DNA of 64,000 nt from positions 62,001 through 126,000 of the forward strand of contig NZ_JAAXPV010000006.1 in assembly GCF_012396615.1 (NCBI RefSeq). The letters run 5' to 3'. Shown here piece after piece: positions 15,581 to 24,423 of this stretch (positions are counted from its first letter, which is position 1; the number at the start of each line of letters is the position of its first letter). The notes under the pieces are model-generated. The model was given only the letters and a program-made list of their open reading frames with translations, ran no database searches and was not told the origin of the DNA. The translations under genes and the position numbers were made by a program. This DNA comes from Rothia terrae (GTDB lineage Bacteria > Actinomycetota > Actinomycetes > Actinomycetales > Micrococcaceae).

Positions 15581-17662
15581 ATGGATCATAAATCCGTGGC
15601 AGAGCGCGTTCTGACGAACGTCGGCGGGCTCGATAACATTCAGGCTGGTGCGCACTGTGCAACCCGTCTGCGCCTCGTCCTCAAAGACGAAGGCCTGATC
15701 AATCAGGCTGGTCTGGATGATGACGATGATTTGAAGGGTACCTTCAACAACTCGGGCCAGTTCCAGATTATTGTCGGTCCCGGCGATGTCGACGAGGTCT
15801 ACAAGGTGATGGCTGCCCGCGGCATGAAGCAGGTCAGCAAAGATGAGCTGAAGTCAGTTGCTGCCTCAAAGGGCAACATTCTGACCCGTTTTATCAAGGT
15901 CATCTCCGACATCTTCCTGCCCCTGATTCCGGTGCTGGTTGGTGGCGGTCTCTTGATGGCTATCAACAATGTGCTGGTTGCTAAAGATCTCTTTGGCCCC
16001 CAGTCACTGGTTGAAATGTACCCTGCATGGACCGGTTTCTCTGAGATTGTTAACCTGATTTCAGCAGCGCCGTTTGCTTTCTTGCCCGTTTTGGTGGGCT
16101 ATTCAGCAACCAAGGTGTTCGGCGGTAACCCCTACCTGGGCATGACCATGGCAGCTGCTATGGTGTCGCCGGCACTGGTTAACGGTTACGGCGTAGCTGC
16201 TGCTTTGCAGGACGGCACCATGACCTACTGGGACGTCTTTGGTCTGCAGGTTCAGCAGGCAGGTTACCAGGGCACCGTGCTCCCCATCATTTTGGTGGCA
16301 TTCATCCTTTCGCACCTTGAGAAGTTCTTCCACAAGGTACTCAAGGGCGTTGTAGACTTTATTTTCACTCCCACTCTTACCCTGCTGATTACCGGCTTCT
16401 TGACCTTCCTGCTGGTTGGTCCTCCCATGTTCAAGCTCGGTACTATGCTGGGCGACGGCATCAACTGGTTGTACAACACTGCAGGACCTTTGGGCGGTCT
16501 GATCTTTGGTCTGTTCTACTCACCGATTGTTATCACCGGTTTGCACCAGTCATTCCCCGCTATTGAGCTTCAGCTCTTTACCCAGGGTGGCTCTTTCATC
16601 TTCGCAATTGCTTCTATGGCTAACGTCGCACAGGGTGCAGCTGCTTTGGCAGTCTTCTTGACCACCAAGGACAAGAAGCTTAAGGGTGTTGCGGGTGCAT
16701 CAGCTCCTTCAGCTTTCTTGGGTATTACCGAACCTGCAATCTTCGGTGTAAACCTGCGCCTGCGCTGGCCTTTCTTCGTGGCAATGGGCGCGGCAGCTGT
16801 AGGTGGTCTTTTGGTTGCTCTGTTCGGTATTAAGGCAAGCGCCCCCGGTGCTGCTGGTTACCTGGGCTTCCTCTCCATCATTCCTAACGCTGGCTGGGGC
16901 TGGGGCGGCTTCTTCATCGCTCTGATCATCACCACTTTGCTGTCATTTATCGTCAGCTTCATTATGGGTAAGCGTAAGTTCGCCGGTCAGGCATCTGAGA
17001 AGGATGCTGAAGTTGCGGCTCTCAACGCGGCACCGGCTCACACTCCTGCTGGCGGCTCTGTTGCCGCTCATACCGAAGCAGCTAGTTCAGAACGCGCAAC
17101 CACTGAAAACGGTGCAACCGCAGGCGCTGGTGTGGCCACCGCCGCCGCTGCAACCGGTGTTACTGGCGTAGCGTCCGCGACTTCAGGTGAGGTCGTAGAA
17201 CTCGGCGCCCACCTTAACGGTAAGGCTCTGGAACTCTCACAGGTTTCAGACCCCACCTTTGCATCCGGTGCTCTTGGCCCCGGCGCCGCTATTGAACCTA
17301 CCGAAGGCAAGCTCTACGCTCCTGCAGATGGCAAGGTTACCGTGGCGTTCCCCACCGGCCACGCAGTAGGTATGCGTACCGAAACCGGACTCGATTTGCT
17401 CATGCACATTGGCTTCGACACCGTTGAACTCGATGGCAAGCATTTTGATCTCAAGGTTGCTAAGGGCGATACAGTTAAGCGTGGTGACGTCCTGGTTGAA
17501 TTCGACCCCCAGGCAATTGCTGCCGAAGGCTATCCGCTGGCAACTCCGTTGGTGATTACCAACGCGAAGAAAGCTGTGCAGGGTTCATCCCTCACCGCGG
17601 GCGTTGCTCACAACGGTAACGTAGTAGCTGGTAGTGACTTCTTGAGCGTTACTAAGAAGTAA
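15581..17662 (+). CDS. scrA: PTS sucrose-type permease, fused EIIBCA
   Basis: A 693-residue membrane permease of the glucose-sucrose PTS family that imports and phosphorylates its sugar. EIIB (1-90) carries the phosphorylated Cys26 in [12 protein letters not shown] (about 105-465) is ten-helix-like, with [18 protein letters not shown] and [13 protein letters not shown] flexible Ala/Thr/Ser/Gly linker covers about 475-535. EIIA (about 540-693) has His594 in TGHAV and the phosphorylated His609 in [12 protein letters not shown]. Sucrose is inferred from the two neighbouring GH32 hydrolases; a beta-glucoside substrate is less likely. An operator lies just upstream and a 17-bp terminator downstream. 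The EIIA domain closely resembles the next gene. Confidence 0.9.
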   Translation: MDHKSVAERVLTNVGGLDNIQAGAHCATRLRLVLKDEGLINQAGLDDDDDLKGTFNNSGQFQIIVGPGDVDEVYKVMAARGMKQVSKDELKSVAASKGNILTRFIKVISDIFLPLIPVLVGGGLLMAINNVLVAKDLFGPQSLVEMYPAWTGFSEIVNLISAAPFAFLPVLVGYSATKVFGGNPYLGMTMAAAMVSPALVNGYGVAAALQDGTMTYWDVFGLQVQQAGYQGTVLPIILVAFILSHLEKFFHKVLKGVVDFIFTPTLTLLITGFLTFLLVGPPMFKLGTMLGDGINWLYNTAGPLGGLIFGLFYSPIVITGLHQSFPAIELQLFTQGGSFIFAIASMANVAQGAAALAVFLTTKDKKLKGVAGASAPSAFLGITEPAIFGVNLRLRWPFFVAMGAAAVGGLLVALFGIKASAPGAAGYLGFLSIIPNAGWGWGGFFIALIITTLLSFIVSFIMGKRKFAGQASEKDAEVAALNAAPAHTPAGGSVAAHTEAASSERATTENGATAGAGVATAAAATGVTGVASATSGEVVELGAHLNGKALELSQVSDPTFASGALGPGAAIEPTEGKLYAPADGKVTVAFPTGHAVGMRTETGLDLLMHIGFDTVELDGKHFDLKVAKGDTVKRGDVLVEFDPQAIAAEGYPLATPLVITNAKKAVQGSSLTAGVAHNGNVVAGSDFLSVTKK

Positions 17663-17679
17663 CAACCTTATTTTCACGC

Positions 17680-17721
17680 AAAAAGTGCTGGCATACTCAC
17701 CAGCGTATGCCAGCACTTTTT
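17680..17721 (+). terminator. Rho-independent terminator of the sucrose PTS gene
   Basis: Perfect 17-bp stem (17680-17696 with 17705-17721), 8-base loop, T-rich end. Confidence 0.92.
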
Positions 17722-17884
17722 GTCTACCGAGAGAAAAACTTTTCGAAAACTGGAAAAGCGGTGTAACCCAACAAAGCACCAAAATCAGAAGTTACCGGAA
17801 TGCTAAAATCGTGATAACACGCATCCGACTTATTATTTTTTGTTGACGACGCGTAATACTCAATGAAGCATCAAGGAGGCCCCT

Positions 17885-18454
17885 ATGGCTGGCTTTTTCT
17901 CAAAACTTTTCGGTGGCAAAGAAGACACCGCCCCTACCGCAACTGAGCAACCTCCCGTTCAATCGGGTGGCGAGATTGTTACTCTTGGCGCTCACTTGAC
18001 CGGTACAGTCCGCGAGCTTTCTGAGGTTTCAGATCCCACCTTCTCAACCGGCGCTCTCGGCCCCGGCGTGGCGATTGAACCCAGCGAAGGAAAGCTGTAT
18101 GCACCCGCTGACGGTGTACTGACGGTAGCTTTCCCCACCGGTCACGCTGTAGGTATCCGCACCGACGAAGGTCTTGAGCTACTAATTCACATTGGTTTCG
18201 ACACCGTTGAACTTGACGGTCAGCATTTCGATATAAAGGTTGCTAAGGGTGATATCGTCAAGCGCGGTGACCTTCTTGTAGAATTCGACGTAGATCAGAT
18301 TAAGCGTGCCGGCTATGAGGTGACCACTCCTTTGGTAGCAACCAACCACCGTCGATTGGTCACAGGAACATCACTGGCTGATGGCGTGAGCACCGGTAGC
18401 CAGACCGTTCACGGTGCTGATCTCGTGACATTCTCCATCGACGCGAGCGCATAA
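17885..18454 (+). CDS. crr: Free PTS EIIA, glucose type (Crr-like)
   Basis: A 189-residue phosphocarrier of the EIIA-Glc fold. Active-site His102 lies in [12 protein letters not shown], with the supporting His87 in TGHAV. From residue ~28 it is very like the EIIA domain of the preceding permease, so one probably arose from the other. It could supply phosphate to EIIBC partners lacking their own EIIA. The N-terminus MAGFFSKLFGG is an amphipathic, membrane-helix-like leader, comparable in kind to the lipid-binding N-terminal helix of Escherichia coli EIIA-Glc. It is shared almost exactly with NarJ in this window. AAGGAGG precedes the ATG. It has its own terminator, so it is a separate transcript. 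Confidence 0.9.
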   Translation: MAGFFSKLFGGKEDTAPTATEQPPVQSGGEIVTLGAHLTGTVRELSEVSDPTFSTGALGPGVAIEPSEGKLYAPADGVLTVAFPTGHAVGIRTDEGLELLIHIGFDTVELDGQHFDIKVAKGDIVKRGDLLVEFDVDQIKRAGYEVTTPLVATNHRRLVTGTSLADGVSTGSQTVHGADLVTFSIDASA

Positions 18455-18471
18455 TACAAAATTTTTCGAAT

Positions 18472-18505
18472 AAAGCAGGACGTTCTCGGAGCGTCCTGCT
18501 TTTCT
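18472..18505 (+). terminator. Rho-independent terminator of the free EIIA gene
   Basis: 11-bp stem (aaagcaggacg 18472-18482 with cgtcctgcttt 18492-18502), 9-base loop, tttt. Confidence 0.88.
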
Positions 18506-18578
18506 GTATTCATCGGTATATTAAAATCTTTTGACGTATATTCCCCTTCCCCACAAAAACCACGCGAAAAGAGAATAG

Positions 18579-19214
18579 ATGAGCGAGCAGATAATTATTC
18601 GCCAAGCAACTAAGGCCGATCTACCGGGGGCTGTCGAGGCGCTGGTGGATGCCTTTAAAAAGGATCCGGTGATGAGCCGGGCTTTAGGCGGACAGATGAG
18701 AATTCGTCGTTCGCGAGCTCTCTTCACTTTTCAGATTGAGCATCATTTTGCTCAGGAAGAGTACGGCATTATTGACGTAGCCGTGGATGATCAGGGTACT
18801 GTGCTGGGGGCGGCTCTGTGGGAATCTCCCCAACGTAAAAATGATCTCATGAAAGATCTTCACTCGGTGCGCGGTTATGCTAAAGCGCTCAAGCTGGGCC
18901 TTGCACGAGCTGCACTGGTTGAAGTGGGGCTGTTGCGCGCGCGTCCGGTCTTTACCCACTGGTACCTGTACTGTGTAGGAGTGCACGGGAGCGACCGAGG
19001 TAAAGGAGTAGGCGGAGCTCTGCTCGAATATCGTTGTCAGCAGCTAGGGGAGTATCCTGCCTACCTTGAAGCATCAAATTATGACGCGGCGGCGCTGTAT
19101 CGGCGCCACGGTTTTATTGAGATGGGCGGTTTCGGCAAGCTGAGCAACGCTGTGTTGGGGATGTGGCGTCCCTCGCCGGTGTCGGCTATCGACAAAAACC
19201 GGGGTAAGCGTTAG
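18579..19214 (+). CDS. GNAT-family N-acetyltransferase
   Basis: A 211-residue Gcn5-related acetyltransferase that uses acetyl-CoA; substrate unknown. It shows the N-terminal strand-helix IIIRQATKADLPGAVEALVD, the central VGVHGSDRGKGVGGALLEY (the acetyl-CoA loop R-G-K-G-V-G-G), and the C-terminal YLEASNYDAAALYRRHGF, the usual ending of the fold. No strong ribosome site is seen. Its last 4 bases overlap the end of the convergent lacI-type gene, and no terminator separates them. Confidence 0.88.
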   Translation: MSEQIIIRQATKADLPGAVEALVDAFKKDPVMSRALGGQMRIRRSRALFTFQIEHHFAQEEYGIIDVAVDDQGTVLGAALWESPQRKNDLMKDLHSVRGYAKALKLGLARAALVEVGLLRARPVFTHWYLYCVGVHGSDRGKGVGGALLEYRCQQLGEYPAYLEASNYDAAALYRRHGFIEMGGFGKLSNAVLGMWRPSPVSAIDKNRGKR

Positions 19215-20218
19215 GGCAGTCGTACTGTGGTTCCCGGCCGAAAGACGGTCGGGAAAACATCGTTTTCGAGGCGGGATTCATCGGCCATGACCTCGTGCGG
19301 AGTTGAGGACTCCATTGCTTCTACGAGTCGCTCTACTGCCCTTTCAGCCATATCTTCAATGGGCTGAACAACGGTAGCAAGGTGCGGAAGTAACGAGTGA
19401 ATAGCCTGAGTGCCGTCGAAGCCTACTACTTGGAAGTCCTGCGGAACTTTTTTCTCCTGTACTTGAGCCCAGTTCAGCGCGTAGGCTGCGTACGTATCGT
19501 TCGAACCAAACACAGCATCTACCTCGGGGTGCTGGTCAAGGTAATCGGTAATTGCCCTATTTTTGGCAGCGCTCTCAGACGCGAAACCCACCTCTAAAAT
19601 ACGAGGTTCGAGATTGTTCTCCTGCATGACATCTAGGTAGCCTCGCTGACGCTGATTCGTATCAGACCGTGTAGAGGTAATGTGCACAATATGGCGCGCC
19701 CCCGCATCAATAAGAGCCGAGGTAGCCTTGCGTGCCCCGCCGTAGTTATCGCACCGAATATTGGGATAGCGCTGGCTCTGCTCGCGATCAATCGTCACCA
19801 GAGCAGAACGCAAGGTGGGGTAGTTGGCGATAGCATCGGAATGAGCGCCGGTAATAACACCATCGACGTGATGCGAAAGCAACATATCAATGTAGTCGCG
19901 TTCGCGCTCGGGATGATCTTGGCTATTGCATAAAATCACCCTGTACCCGCGATCGGATAGCCGCTCTTCAAGGTACGTTGCCATCGCCCCGTAAAAAGGA
20001 TGCGCGACTGTCGGGAAAATCAAAGCAACGATTTTGGTTTTCTTGTTCTGCAAAGAACGCGCGATAGCGTTGGGGCGGTAGTCCAACTCCTGCATCGCTG
20101 CGAAAACTTTCTGCTTAGTTTTCTCGCTCAAATAGCCGCGGTTGTTCAGCACGCGTGAGACGGTGGTGGGCGATACGCCAGCGATAGCCGCAACGTCTTC
20201 TAATGTTGGATTAACCAT
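19211..20218 (-). CDS. LacI-family transcriptional regulator, probable sucrose regulator
   Basis: A 335-residue repressor. The N-terminal helix-turn-helix TLEDVAAIAGVSPTTVSRVL (about 4-23) and the hinge helix RPNAIARSLQNKKTK are followed by a periplasmic-binding-protein-like sensor domain (VALIFPTVAHPFYGAMATYL through DDTYAAYALNW-type and VVGFDGTQAI segments). Start ATG at 20218; one at 20233 would add five residues but has no ribosome site. The helix-turn-helix and hinge predict a CG-centred palindrome, which matches the three sites in front of the sucrose genes. That pairing is inference. It overlaps the convergent acetyltransferase gene by 4 bases. Confidence 0.9.
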   Translation of the reverse strand: MVNPTLEDVAAIAGVSPTTVSRVLNNRGYLSEKTKQKVFAAMQELDYRPNAIARSLQNKKTKIVALIFPTVAHPFYGAMATYLEERLSDRGYRVILCNSQDHPERERDYIDMLLSHHVDGVITGAHSDAIANYPTLRSALVTIDREQSQRYPNIRCDNYGGARKATSALIDAGARHIVHITSTRSDTNQRQRGYLDVMQENNLEPRILEVGFASESAAKNRAITDYLDQHPEVDAVFGSNDTYAAYALNWAQVQEKKVPQDFQVVGFDGTQAIHSLLPHLATVVQPIEDMAERAVERLVEAMESSTPHEVMADESRLENDVFPTVFRPGTTVRLP

Positions 20219-20320
20219 GGCTACTTTCTGCATCGAAAACTAACTCAGCCATTATATGCGGTGGTAAGCCTCACCCGAGCTTCGGAAAGCAGGCTATAAA
20301 GTGTCAGGTTTCGGCAGAAC

Positions 20321-21526
20321 TTACAATCGGATGTAGCCTACTAGCTCACCTGCGCTCGACCCGGATGCAGGTACTACGGCGAGCGCATCGGCGCTAGCGA
20401 AAGCTGTGAGCATGTGTGATTTCCGGTGTTCGAGGGGAGTTAATTCGCCAGAGTTCAGAGCGCACGGCAAAATAAGGGCGGTGCCGCCGCGTCCTGCCTG
20501 CGCATCACGTGCCAGTGGGGCTGTCGGTAGTGTTCTTAACTCTCTTTGGCAAGCACCATCGAGTAGCGCTGGAAGATACGAATACAGCGAGGTATAGGCG
20601 GCAAGCGGGTTGCCCGGCAGCCCTAGCAGGATGCGGTTGCCCGGCAGGAGTGCCGCCAGGGCGGGGTGTCCCGGACGTACCGAAACCGACTCAAAGACAT
20701 AGGTGGCTCCAATTTCTGCCAGAGTATCGCGCACCATATCAACGCCTGAGGTGCTGGAGCCGCCGGTGACCATGAGCACCGGCGCGTCGGTTGTTTGAAG
20801 CCACGAGGTGAACGCTTGTGCCTCATCGGGGAGGCGACGAGACTGAACAACTTGGGCGCCGAGGGTGCTTACCATCGGTTGGACAGCGCCCATAAAGGCA
20901 TCGCGCACTTCGCCCGGCCCCGGCACGCCAGAGGTAATGATCTCATTACCGCTAAAGGCAACAGCTACACCCACCGGCTCATAGACGTCGACCTCATCAA
21001 TGCCGCCCACAGCTAAAGCGGCTGCTAACCGCGGCGTGACGCTGGTGCCTGAGCGGGCAAGCAAAGCACCGCGATCCAGCTCTTCGCCAGCTCGGCGAAT
21101 ATCTTTTCCAGCAGCTGGCTCGCCATGCTCCGAGAAAAGCAGGGTAGCAGCATCCTGCTGTTCTAGTCTGGCGTGCTCACTGCGTACAATGCTCTCACAA
21201 CCCTCAGGAATCAGCCCGCCCGTGAAGATGGGGGTGGCCTCTCCGGCTGCCAGCGCAACGGTGAGCTTGTGAATATTCTGGGTGCTGTCATCAGGATAAT
21301 CAGGGATTTTCAGCGTCCACGGTGAGCGACCAGCAACTGCGTAACCGTCCATTGCTGAAGAATCATAGTGAGGCACCGGCATCGGCGATAAAACATCGCG
21401 CCCAAGCACATACCCAATGGCATCGTGAACCGTGAGCGTCATAACCGCGGGTGAAAGGCGCGCGCGGGCAATCTCGAAGAGAGCGGCACGCGCTGAATCC
21501 CAGTCGATAGAGGCAGGATGGTGCAT
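20321..21526 (-). CDS. moeA: Molybdopterin molybdenumtransferase MoeA, copy 1
   Basis: A 401-residue enzyme that inserts molybdate into adenylylated molybdopterin. Motifs: SSAMDGYAVAG near residue 55, PRLAAALAVGG, the MogA-like domain MVTGGSSTSGVDMVRDT, and GLPGNPLAAYTSLYSYLPAL. The C-terminal domain IV is short. Last gene of the leftward group moaA-moaD-mobA-moeA; 21 bases separate it from mobA, so they are probably co-transcribed. A second, longer MoeA lies at 25.2 kb. The two may specialise for different enzymes, as proposed for organisms with several MoeA proteins; this is not shown here. Confidence 0.93.
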   Translation of the reverse strand: MHHPASIDWDSARAALFEIARARLSPAVMTLTVHDAIGYVLGRDVLSPMPVPHYDSSAMDGYAVAGRSPWTLKIPDYPDDSTQNIHKLTVALAAGEATPIFTGGLIPEGCESIVRSEHARLEQQDAATLLFSEHGEPAAGKDIRRAGEELDRGALLARSGTSVTPRLAAALAVGGIDEVDVYEPVGVAVAFSGNEIITSGVPGPGEVRDAFMGAVQPMVSTLGAQVVQSRRLPDEAQAFTSWLQTTDAPVLMVTGGSSTSGVDMVRDTLAEIGATYVFESVSVRPGHPALAALLPGNRILLGLPGNPLAAYTSLYSYLPALLDGACQRELRTLPTAPLARDAQAGRGGTALILPCALNSGELTPLEHRKSHMLTAFASADALAVVPASGSSAGELVGYIRL

Positions 21527-21547
21527 GAAAGCCTTCTGTTCGTTCTT

Positions 21548-22138
21548 CTAAAGTTGACGGTCAAACCCGGTGGCTCGGGCGGATTCCCACGTATCAACAT
21601 CATCGGTTGACCCGGCGGGCAACTGTACGATCGCAGGAGACAGCGGACGCAGGGCAAACCGAACAGAGCAATCCGTCATATCGCTAGACAGCGCCTGAAC
21701 TAGCTGAGAAGTGCGATAAATGCCGACAAGGGGCTGACGTATGCCTTCAGTTTCACCCATAAAACCCAGCACATCGGGAGCCGCGTCGGTAGTTGCCTCC
21801 ACAAGCGCGGTGAAAGCCGTCGAAATATAGGGCATATCTACGCTGAGAATAACCGTCCACTCAGCGGGTGAACCCAAGGATGCGAGGCGCGAAGCACCTG
21901 CCGCCAACGCTGCTGCCGGTCCGGAGAACGGTGGGTCTTCACGCGTTAGCAGCACATTTTCAGAAACCGGCAAATCAGCTGGGCCAACCACAATCGTGTG
22001 ACGGGCATCGGACACTGCCTTTATTGTGGATGCAAGTAACGTTTTTGATCCGTCAGACAGTAGAGCCTTTGGGGTGCCACCGAGTCGGGAGGAGCGTCCA
22101 CCGGCAAGAATAATCGCGTTAAAATTCACGCCAGACAC
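21548..22138 (-). CDS. mobA: Molybdenum cofactor guanylyltransferase MobA-like
   Basis: A 196-residue nucleotidyltransferase-fold protein. The GTP/CTP-binding loop AIILAGGRSSRLGGTPKALL is at residues 9-28, and the metal-binding Asp lies in ILSVDMPYIS. In this context the likely reaction is transfer of GMP to the cofactor, giving the bis-MGD form that NarG needs. The MocA (cytidylyl) activity for the CO-dehydrogenase type is less likely because no such enzyme is present here. It sits 6 bases after moaD in the leftward operon. Confidence 0.85.
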   Translation of the reverse strand: MSGVNFNAIILAGGRSSRLGGTPKALLSDGSKTLLASTIKAVSDARHTIVVGPADLPVSENVLLTREDPPFSGPAAALAAGASRLASLGSPAEWTVILSVDMPYISTAFTALVEATTDAAPDVLGFMGETEGIRQPLVGIYRTSQLVQALSSDMTDCSVRFALRPLSPAIVQLPAGSTDDVDTWESARATGFDRQL

Positions 22139-22144
22139 CGCGAT

Positions 22145-22414
22145 TTATCCTCCAGCGAATGGAGGCAGAACATCTACACGGTGCGCGTTCTCAAGGGACG
22201 TGGTAAGGTCGGTGGTGCTCACACCGTCTACCAAAAATGAGCATCGCGTGAGGACGTCGGCAAGTCCCATAGCGCCGGTGTTCTTGCCTTCAAAATCTCG
22301 GCCCAATACATCGATCAGCGCGCCGAGGGAAGGACTCGACAACTGATGATGCTGAACCGTTGTCTGCGCCGTTCCTGCGGCAGCACGTGCAGCTGCAAAA
22401 AAATGAACGTCCAT
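22145..22414 (-). CDS. moaD: Molybdopterin synthase small subunit MoaD
   Basis: An 89-residue ubiquitin-fold sulfur carrier ending in Gly-Gly (PPFAGG). The terminal glycine is adenylylated by a MoeB/MoeZ protein, turned into a thiocarboxylate, and inserted into MoaE (encoded at 27.6 kb). The ATG at 22414 has GGAGG seven bases upstream and begins one base after the moaA stop; the longer frame to 22432 would overlap moaA. N-terminus MDVHFFAAARAAAG is typical. Confidence 0.9.
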   Translation of the reverse strand: MDVHFFAAARAAAGTAQTTVQHHQLSSPSLGALIDVLGRDFEGKNTGAMGLADVLTRCSFLVDGVSTTDLTTSLENAHRVDVLPPFAGG

Positions 22415-22415
22415 A

Positions 22416-23510
22416 TTAGCCTCCAATAGCACTCATCGAGCGTTCCGGCTGAACAAAGTCCTCAGCCTCAAAACCAGCACTGTTCTTACCGTGAGCCGCG
22501 GGCTTATTCCACATAGCATTTTGCCAGATAGCGGCAACCTCTTCATCGGATGCGCCGCTGCGCATTGCACCCATCAAATCGGTCTCGGTCAGCGAGAAGA
22601 GGCAACTTCTCACCTTACCATCTGAGGTGATGCGGGTGCGGGTGCAGGCCGCGCAGAAAGGCTCTGTCACCGAGGCAATAATGCCCACCTGCCCCAGCAC
22701 GTCGGGACTACCCATGGGGCGCACGTCCCAAAGCATCGCCGGTGAGCTTTTACGTGGTGCCGGATGCGGCGTTAAATCGTATTTGATAGAGAGCTGCTCT
22801 TTAATGTCGTGAGCGGTAATTAAGTTATCGCGATCCCACTGGTGGTCGGCGTCCAACGGCATCTGCTCAATAAAGCGCAACTGGTAGCCGCGTCCTAGGG
22901 CCCAATCGACAAGCTCCGGAGCCTCGTGGTCGTTCACGCCGGGCATCAGAACAGCATTGATCTTAATGGGTTTGATGCCGCGAGAGGCTGCGTAATCGAT
23001 ACCTTTGACGACGTCATCAAGACGGTCGCGGCGGGTGAGCTTGGCGAAGGTTTCTTTGCAGATGGTGTCCATCGAAACATTCAGGCGGGTTAGACCAGCA
23101 TCAATGAGCTCATCAATCTTCTTCTCCAGTCCCAGACCGTTAGTCGTTACAGACAGGGGAACCTCAGGAAACTCCTGACGAATCTGGCGCAGAATAGTGG
23201 GAAAATCAGCGCGAACCAGGGGCTCGCCGCCGGTAAAACGGATCTCTTCAACGTCGAAAGTGCCAATACCGATGCGAGCAATACGCACTACTTCGTCAGC
23301 TGTGAGCAACTTGGACTGAGGCAACCAGTCGAGACCTTCTGCCGGCATGCAGTATGTACAGCGTAGATTGCACTTATCAATGAGTGAGATGCGCAGGTCT
23401 GTCGCGACTCGTCCCCACTGGTCAATCAGCTGAGAGCTGCCCTGCTTGGCGTTGGGGCGGTTGCGCGGTGGCATAGCTATTGCACCGAGGTGTTGAGGGG
23501 ATGAGTTCAT
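22416..23510 (-). CDS. moaA: GTP 3',8-cyclase MoaA (radical SAM)
   Basis: Carries out the first step of molybdenum cofactor synthesis, rearranging GTP to the cyclic precursor of cPMP (completed by MoaC). 364 residues. The radical-SAM cluster CxxxCxxC is Cys47, Cys51 and Cys54 (CNLRCTYC), followed by the SAM-binding GGEP. The second [4Fe-4S] site is C-x2-C-x13-C in CAACTRTR..SC. The C-terminus ends in Gly-Gly (SAIGG), as required by family members. Start ATG at 23510; a GTG two codons upstream is possible. First gene of the leftward operon, divergent from modA across 127 bases. Confidence 0.96.
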   Translation of the reverse strand: MNSSPQHLGAIAMPPRNRPNAKQGSSQLIDQWGRVATDLRISLIDKCNLRCTYCMPAEGLDWLPQSKLLTADEVVRIARIGIGTFDVEEIRFTGGEPLVRADFPTILRQIRQEFPEVPLSVTTNGLGLEKKIDELIDAGLTRLNVSMDTICKETFAKLTRRDRLDDVVKGIDYAASRGIKPIKINAVLMPGVNDHEAPELVDWALGRGYQLRFIEQMPLDADHQWDRDNLITAHDIKEQLSIKYDLTPHPAPRKSSPAMLWDVRPMGSPDVLGQVGIIASVTEPFCAACTRTRITSDGKVRSCLFSLTETDLMGAMRSGASDEEVAAIWQNAMWNKPAAHGKNSAGFEAEDFVQPERSMSAIGG

Positions 23511-23605
23511 ACACACACCTTTGCACGTGAAAGAAAGAAATTTGCATATGGTAGGTATATTTAGACTAGCCGAATTGCAGTCAACATACCATCCGCGTCA
23601 TTATA

Positions 23606-23621
23606 CGTAAGTTTACTTACG
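23606..23621. promoter_or_regulatory. Palindrome in the moaA-modA divergent region
   Basis: Perfect inverted repeat CGTAAG-TTTA-CTTACG, 16 bases before the modA ATG. Its symmetry and place suggest an operator. It does not resemble the Escherichia coli ModE consensus, so the regulator is unknown. Confidence 0.5.
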
Positions 23622-23637
23622 AAAGGGAATGTCTGTT

Positions 23638-24423
23638 ATGAACACAAAGGTAGCACTGGGCGTTACCGCCGCGATTTCAGGGGCAGTCTTAGCGGGATGC
23701 TCACAAGGGGCTGACTCTCAGATAAAGGCCGATTCTCCCGGCGAAGCGTCTTCTACCGCGCCTATCATTGTGTTTGCTGCTGCCTCGCTTAATGCCGCTG
23801 GAGATGAGCTTGAGAAGAAATATGAAGAAACCCACAACGTCGATGTGCAGATTAATTATGCGGGTAGCTCAACGTTAGTGCGCCAATTGGCGGATGGTGC
23901 ACCCGCTGATGTGCTGATTACTGCGGATGCTGCAGCTATGGAAAAAGCACATTCTGAGGTGGATTCGCTGGAGAAGGATACCGAGGTTATTGCTACTAAC
24001 CAGCTCGTTTTGGTCACAGCTCCCGGTAATCCTAAAAATATTCAGTCCATTCAAGACCTGCAGCGCGAGGATGTCGTGACTGGTATCTGCGCCTCTGACG
24101 TGCCGTGCGGACGCTTGGCTACCACTGCTCTTGATAAAGCAGGGGCGACGGTGTCAACCCGGTCAGAAGAAATTTCCGTCAGCAAAGTTGCGACAAAGCT
24201 TTCAAATGGTGAGGTGGACGCCGGTTTTGTCTACACCACCGATGCTCGTAATATCAAAGACGCACGGGTTATCGAACTTGCTGATGTTCCGCCTAATGAA
24301 TACCCGATGGCGCTGACCTCGCAGGGCGAATCGAACAGCGCAGCGACGGATTTCGCGCAGTGGCTCAATTCAGCTGAAGCCCAATCTGTCTTGGAAAAAT
24401 ACGGATTCGATAAGGCACAGTAA
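23638..24423 (+). CDS. modA: Molybdate ABC transporter substrate-binding lipoprotein ModA
   Basis: A 261-residue extracytoplasmic molybdate receptor. The N-terminus is a lipoprotein signal peptide with lipobox LAGC (Cys21). The mature part has IIVFAAASLNAAGDELEKKY, NYAGSSTLVRQLADGAPADV, LVLVTAPGNP and GEVDAGFVYTTDA, all typical of ModA. The oxyanion-binding serines lie in AAASL and AGSS. ATG at 23638 is chosen because AAAGGG lies 10 bases upstream; an ATG three codons earlier is too close to it. The next gene, modB, starts immediately after the stop. Confidence 0.94.
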   Translation: MNTKVALGVTAAISGAVLAGCSQGADSQIKADSPGEASSTAPIIVFAAASLNAAGDELEKKYEETHNVDVQINYAGSSTLVRQLADGAPADVLITADAAAMEKAHSEVDSLEKDTEVIATNQLVLVTAPGNPKNIQSIQDLQREDVVTGICASDVPCGRLATTALDKAGATVSTRSEEISVSKVATKLSNGEVDAGFVYTTDARNIKDARVIELADVPPNEYPMALTSQGESNSAATDFAQWLNSAEAQSVLEKYGFDKAQ

